Source: JBFMHD01 sp040752395 [NCBI: Candidatus Hydrogenedentota bacterium] (GTDB taxonomy: Bacteria; JBFMHD01). From it: a DNA stretch of 7,898 bases. A model generated the notes under the pieces. It had not been told where the DNA came from. It made no database searches and was given only the letters and a program-made list of their open reading frames with translations. Location of the stretch: the NCBI GenBank assembly GCA_040752395.1, contig JBFMHD010000129.1, positions 1-7,898 on the forward strand, in the 5' to 3' direction. The position numbers and the translations under genes were made by a program. Positions 4,889 to 7,898 of this stretch are shown here, piece after piece (position 1 is the stretch's first letter; every line of letters starts with the position of its first letter).

Positions 4889-5565
4889 AAGATACCATCC
4901 CTCATAAAAAATATCCTGTAATAAATATATCAATAATTATCATTAATACTTTATTTTTTCTTTATGAATTATTATTACCCGAGGGAAAAATAGAAAGATT
5001 CTTCTTTCAGTATGGTGTGGTCCCTTTATTTTATGCTTATCCTGAAGTTATAGCCAAAATAGGGTGGGATAATCTATCAATCTCATTGTTGACATCTATC
5101 TTTTTACATGGTGGCTGGTTACATTTTTTGGGTAATATGTGGTTTCTATGGATATTCGGGGATAATGTTGAGGATTTCTTCGGTCATCTGGGTTATTTAT
5201 TATTTTATTTACTTTGCGGTATAATAGCTTCGGTGTTTCATATACTTCTTAATCTCACAAGTACTATACCTACTATAGGTGCAAGTGGTGCTATAGCCGG
5301 TGTAATGGGTTCATACTTTCTATTGTATCCACGTTCACGCATAATTACCCTGATACCATTTTTTGTATTCTGGGACATAATCGAGTTACCTGCTTTCTTA
5401 TTTCTTGGTTTATGGTTTATTATGCAATTTTTCTATGGTACTATTTCAATCGGTTCTGATGCAATAAGCATAGCGTTCTGGGCGCATATTGGTGGTTTTA
5501 TTGCTGGTTTTATCATAACAAAAACCAGACTTAAAAAATATAAAAAAAGATACCATTCAAAATGA
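4876..5565 (+). CDS. Rhomboid family intramembrane serine protease
   Basis: This 229-residue, six-segment membrane protein cleaves transmembrane substrates within the bilayer. The catalytic serine is S137 in GASGAIAG and the catalytic histidine is H204 in AHIGGFIAG. The L1/TM2 signature HGGWLHFLGNMWFLWIFGDNVED (first half HGGWLHFLGN, residues 78-87) includes the oxyanion-side H83 and N87. The N-terminus is short and cytosolic, without a zinc finger or extra domain. The ATG at 4876 is chosen because GGAG lies about eight bases upstream; an in-frame ATG at 4831 would lie deeper inside the kinase gene and lacks an SD. It overlaps the kinase by 13 nt and the phosphoesterase by 4 nt, suggesting translational coupling. 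The substrate is not visible in this window. Confidence 0.92.
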   Translation: MLPLKDTIPHKKYPVINISIIIINTLFFLYELLLPEGKIERFFFQYGVVPLFYAYPEVIAKIGWDNLSISLLTSIFLHGGWLHFLGNMWFLWIFGDNVEDFFGHLGYLLFYLLCGIIASVFHILLNLTSTIPTIGASGAIAGVMGSYFLLYPRSRIITLIPFFVFWDIIELPAFLFLGLWFIMQFFYGTISIGSDAISIAFWAHIGGFIAGFIITKTRLKKYKKRYHSK

Positions 5566-6419
5566 GCAATAATCTATATATCTCTCGTAGAAGATTTATC
5601 AAAAATTTATTCAAAATAGGGGTTTTTGCAGGGCTTTCAGTAACCGCTGTAGTCTATCCCATTAAAATAGAACCATTCTGGATTAAAATAAAAAAGATTT
5701 ATCTTGGTAATATTTTTAAGATTAAATTCGTATTCATAAGTGATTTCCATTACAGTGATGTTGTATCTGAAGAATATCTTTCTTCTGTCTTTAATCTTAT
5801 TATAAAAGAATCACCTGAATTTGTGCTTATAGGAGGAGATTATATCACAGGTGCAAACTCAAGGTATATTAATAATCTTACTCCCATAATGACTCCGCTT
5901 TGCAGAAAGATTAAGACTTACGGCATCTTAGGTAATCATGATTATGAAATATTTACTTATTTTAAAAATCGCCATCTCGATGACGTACATATAAAGATAT
6001 CAAAGGCCTTACTTAACTCTGGAATGGATTTACTTATAAACGATAATAGAACACTTGTTTTTAATAACAACAAACTCACAATTGCAGGTGTTGATGATTT
6101 ATGGGCAGGTAGAACTGATATAAAAAAGGCGCTATCGAATACCCAAAATAATAATTTCAAGATACTCCTGTCTCATAACCCTGATATTATTCCCAGCCTG
6201 AACTCTTTCGATGATCTACTTGTTTTATGCGGTCATACCCATGGTGGACAGGTTTACATACCCTTTATCGGATCTCCATTCGCACCTGTAAAGCATAAAG
6301 AATATATTTATGGTTTGAAGCAAAAAGATAATTTAAAAATCTACACGACCTCAGGTGTTGGTTATTTATGGCCTGGTAGATTCCTGGTCCGACCTGAAGT
6401 TACCATCTTCTATGTTTAG
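5562..6419 (+). CDS. Tat-exported calcineurin-like metallophosphoesterase (YkuE/YaeI-like)
   Basis: This 285-residue dinuclear metal phosphoesterase has the motifs D61-x-H63 (SDFHYSD), GGD at 91-93, GNHD at 124-127, H205 (LSHNPD) and GHTHGGQ at 224-230, a complete active site. The N-terminus SRRRFIK (8-14) is a textbook twin-arginine motif followed by a hydrophobic segment (17-33). The protein is therefore expected to be exported folded and may stay anchored, as no clear cleavage site is seen. Relatives act on phospholipid or lipid-linked phosphates (YkuE, YaeI, and LpxG for UDP-diacylglucosamine), but LpxG is cytosolic-facing, so lipid A synthesis is only one option. The ATGA overlap with the rhomboid stop marks translational coupling; its own SD is weak. 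It is the last gene of the operon. Confidence 0.9.
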   Translation: MSNNLYISRRRFIKNLFKIGVFAGLSVTAVVYPIKIEPFWIKIKKIYLGNIFKIKFVFISDFHYSDVVSEEYLSSVFNLIIKESPEFVLIGGDYITGANSRYINNLTPIMTPLCRKIKTYGILGNHDYEIFTYFKNRHLDDVHIKISKALLNSGMDLLINDNRTLVFNNNKLTIAGVDDLWAGRTDIKKALSNTQNNNFKILLSHNPDIIPSLNSFDDLLVLCGHTHGGQVYIPFIGSPFAPVKHKEYIYGLKQKDNLKIYTTSGVGYLWPGRFLVRPEVTIFYV

Positions 6420-6429
6420 CCCGGCTCTC

Positions 6430-6476
6430 TCCTCTGAAAAACATTGTAACTATAATAATATCAAGTAGAAGCAAGA
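6430..6476 (-). repeat. Leader repeat copy E, orphan (no gene behind it)
   Basis: It differs from copy A at one of 47 positions, the best-preserved pair in the window. Its SD end points into the 3' end of the oppositely oriented phosphoesterase gene (stop at 6417-6419), and no start codon or frame follows on the minus strand. It shows that the element can exist without a gene to lead. Confidence 0.85.
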
Positions 6477-6500
6477 TAAACAAACATCTGGTTTTTCATA

Positions 6501-6514
6501 CTTTGTGCCTCTGT
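6501..6514. repeat. 14-bp word shared with the 5' end of tRNA-Arg (copy 2, inverted)
   Basis: CTTTGTGCCTCTGT is the exact reverse complement of 547-560 and 4030-4043, and continues as GCCTCTTTT. In this orientation it equals the minus-strand sequence that leads into tRNA-Arg. The remainder of the 214-nt gap 6420-6633 shows nothing else that I can name apart from copy E and a weak stem near recA. Confidence 0.6.
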
Positions 6515-6612
6515 GCCTCTTTTCCTCTCCTTTAAAGTGTCTCATCTTAATGGGGAGCAGTATATATCATTCTCAAAGGGTTTAACAAATTTTCTTATGT
6601 TGCAGAAACTGT

Positions 6613-6638
6613 GCTATCAAAAACCAATAGCTTTTATT
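6613..6638 (+). terminator. Weak candidate terminator for the plus-strand operon
   Basis: GCTAT (6613-6617), a 9-nt loop and ATAGC (6627-6631) are followed by TTTTATT. The stem is only 5 bp, and it is nearly 200 nt past the phosphoesterase stop, in the convergent gap with recA. It is the only stem plus T-run that I find there. Confidence 0.25.
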
Positions 6639-7647
6639 CATTTGCTTCTTCTTTTGCTTTAAGATATTCTTCTCTTATCTTTTTTTCCATCTCATCTCGC
6701 AACTTTGTATCTTGCTTTAGATAATCTCTTGCCTGTTCCCTGCCCTGGCCTAATTTTGTATTTCCGTAGGTAAACCATGTCCCGGATCTCTGTATCATAC
6801 CTGATTCTAATCCCAGATCCAATATACATCCTTCTTTTGATATGCCCTCATTAAACATAATGTCAAAAAACGCTTCAGTAAAAGGTGGAGCTACTTTATT
6901 TTTTACAATCTTAACCTTGACTGTATTACCAACAGCTTCTTTATTTTTCTCAAGAGTTTCCTTTTTTCTTATTTCCATTCGCACGCTTGCATAAAATTTG
7001 AGTGCTCTACCGCCGGGTGTAGTTTCTGGGTTTCCAAACATTATACCTATTTTCTCTCGTATCTGGTTTATAAAAATAGCGCAGCAATTAGAGCGAGAGA
7101 TAACAGCTGTGAGTTTTCGTAGAGCTTGGGACATAAGTCGGGCCTGGAGTCCTACATGCTGGTCACCCATCTCGCCCTCGATCTCGGCTCGCGGTACTAA
7201 AGCAGCGACAGAATCGATTATTATAACATCAACCGCAGCGCTTCGAACCAGCATCTCAGCTATCTCAAGCGCCTGTTCCCCGGAATCTGGTTGACTAACA
7301 AGTAAGCTATCTACATCAACCCCTATCTTTCTTGCATAAATAGGGTCTAATGCATGTTCAGCATCTATAAATGCGGCAACGCCCCCAAGCTTCTGTGCAG
7401 AAGCTGCTATTGTTAAGGCAAGAGTAGTTTTACCGCTTGCTTCTGGCCCGAATATCTCTAATGCTCTGCCTCTTGGAACACCACCAATACCAAGTGCTAT
7501 ATCAAGGGTTAATGCGCCTGTAGGTATAGCCTCTATCTTTACAACCTCTTTTTTACCAAGCTGCATTATCGAACCTTTACCAAAGCGTTTTTCTATCTCT
7601 GATAATGCGAGCTGCACAGCTTTCTTCTTCTCATCTTTTTCAAGCAT
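6634..7647 (-). CDS. recA: Recombinase RecA
   Basis: This 337-residue protein is a full-length RecA, the ATP-dependent filament protein for homologous pairing and SOS co-protease activity. It shows [14 protein letters not shown] near residues 18-31, Walker A GPEASGKT at 67-74, the catalytic E97 in DAEHA, Walker B VIIIDS at 141-146, the L1 region [14 protein letters not shown] at 157-170, and the signature [20 protein letters not shown] at 194-213. GDQH replaces the usual GDSH, a small change. The C-terminus is charged and slightly short. The start has AGAGGAGG seven bases upstream, from leader copy F. It stands alone, convergent with the phosphoesterase operon. I saw no recognisable LexA box in the 251 nt upstream. 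Confidence 0.98.
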   Translation of the reverse strand: MLEKDEKKKAVQLALSEIEKRFGKGSIMQLGKKEVVKIEAIPTGALTLDIALGIGGVPRGRALEIFGPEASGKTTLALTIAASAQKLGGVAAFIDAEHALDPIYARKIGVDVDSLLVSQPDSGEQALEIAEMLVRSAAVDVIIIDSVAALVPRAEIEGEMGDQHVGLQARLMSQALRKLTAVISRSNCCAIFINQIREKIGIMFGNPETTPGGRALKFYASVRMEIRKKETLEKNKEAVGNTVKVKIVKNKVAPPFTEAFFDIMFNEGISKEGCILDLGLESGMIQRSGTWFTYGNTKLGQGREQARDYLKQDTKLRDEMEKKIREEYLKAKEEANE

Positions 7648-7656
7648 AATAAAACC

Positions 7657-7686
7657 TCCTCTGAAAAACGCTGTAACTCTAATAAT
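7657..7686 (-). repeat. Leader repeat copy F, directly upstream of recA
   Basis: These 30 bases match the SD half of copy A with three differences. They provide AGAGGAGG, the strongest SD among the copies, seven bases before the recA ATG. The outer 17 bp of the element are missing and replaced by GC-rich palindromic repeat copy 3. Confidence 0.8.
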
Positions 7687-7688
7687 TC

Positions 7689-7746
7689 GGGGTACAGGCT
7701 ACGGGCTACGGACTACAGCCGGCTGGAGCCCGAAGCCCGGAACCTG
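7689..7746. repeat. GC-rich palindromic repeat, copy 3
   Basis: It has the same orientation and order as copies 1 and 2: GTACAGGCTACGGGCTAC words, the core CAGCCGGCTG (7716-7725) and GAGCCCGAAGCCCGGAACC. It abuts leader copy F within a few bases, as if inserted into or recombined with it. Confidence 0.8.
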
Positions 7747-7752
7747 CTGAAA

Positions 7753-7809
7753 AGTCTTGAGTCTCGAGTCTCGAGTCCTGTTTTGACTCACGACTTGCGA
7801 CTCACGACT
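7753..7809. repeat. Heptamer-phased long imperfect hairpin upstream of recA
   Basis: The left half is GAGTCTC, GAGTCTC, GAGTCCT (7759-7779). The right half is GACTCAC, GACTTGC, GACTCAC, GACTC (7785-7810). Because GAGTC and GACTC are complementary, the halves fold into one 57-nt hairpin with blocks of paired bases every seven nucleotides and a loop around CTGTTTT. The left arm also extends to AGTC at 7753-7756 pairing with GACT at 7806-7809. Confidence 0.7.
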
Positions 7810-7823
7810 CTTTTCATATCATC

Positions 7824-7857
7824 TCCTCTGAAAAACTTTGTAACTATAATAATATCA
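7824..7857 (-). repeat. Leader repeat copy G, second copy upstream of recA
   Basis: These 34 bases are identical to copy A, then diverge at the outer end. AGAGGAG is followed five bases later by an ATG (7815-7817) that opens a frame of only 9 codons (to 7788) running into the heptamer hairpin. The layout suggests a former or minimal gene start left in place. Confidence 0.8.
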
Positions 7858-7877
7858 GCTAGAAAGTTAAAAGTTAA
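7849..7877 (-). promoter_or_regulatory. Possible promoter for the recA upstream region
   Basis: On the minus strand TTAACT (7877-7872), a 17-nt spacer and TATTAT (7854-7849) form a moderate promoter whose -10 lies inside leader copy G. The transcript would carry the copy G SD, the heptamer hairpin, GC repeat copy 3 and copy F before recA. The -35 comes from AGTTAAA words outside the repeat. Confidence 0.35.
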
Positions 7878-7898
7878 AAGTAAGGGAAAAAACCTGTT

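Noticed and set aside
5957-6160. Minus-strand frame opposite the metallophosphoesterase
   Set aside because: It is antisense to an intact gene with a complete active site.
6998-7294. 98-codon plus-strand frame opposite recA
   Set aside because: It is a shadow of recA, low in complexity, with Ser/Ala/Ile-rich composition from the antisense strand.

Overview
The window is bacterial chromosomal DNA: AT-rich, gene-dense, and with unusually elaborate repetitive intergenic DNA. The housekeeping genes are clearly bacterial: infA (5' part), recA, a tRNA-Arg(TCG), Shine-Dalgarno-led genes and sigma70-like TTGACA/TATAAT promoters. A Tat signal and a lipid A/LPS-style kinase fold suggest a Gram-negative-type envelope. 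The intergenic style (GGCTAC / GCCCGAAGCC word repeats, ACCCAA words, a copied leader ending in TTTTTCAGAGGAG) reminds me of uncultured lineages such as Omnitrophota. That placement is from memory and is low confidence.

Layout, left to right. The 5' end of infA (minus) lies behind a 201-nt stretch with a strong promoter and a word-mosaic inverted repeat. Next, on the minus strand, are tRNA-Arg and a two-gene unit: an Nfo/xylose-isomerase-like TIM-barrel protein followed by a small P-loop kinase of unknown substrate. A repeat-filled spacer separates these from a DHH/DHHA1 phosphoesterase (minus). A 341-nt divergent promoter region then leads to a tightly overlapping plus-strand operon of three genes: a minimal protein-kinase-fold enzyme, a rhomboid intramembrane protease and a Tat-exported YkuE-like metallophosphoesterase. 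recA (minus) converges on this operon. The right edge holds the recA upstream region with two copies of the leader repeat, a GC-rich palindromic repeat and a heptamer-phased hairpin.

Gene cooperation: the three plus-strand genes overlap by 13 and 4 nt, so they are probably translated together. They look like an envelope-associated module (cytosolic kinase, membrane protease, exported phosphoesterase), but the substrate is unknown. The TIM-barrel protein and P-loop kinase form a second coupled pair, separated by only 27 nt that consist largely of a leader-repeat copy.

The most unusual feature is a roughly 47-bp sequence whose inner end carries the Shine-Dalgarno. It sits directly in front of infA, the TIM-barrel gene, recA and, truncated, the P-loop kinase. 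One further copy precedes a 9-codon frame and another precedes no gene at all. It behaves like a portable leader that has been copied around the genome. It is accompanied by three same-orientation copies of a GC-rich palindromic repeat and by several tandem word repeats.
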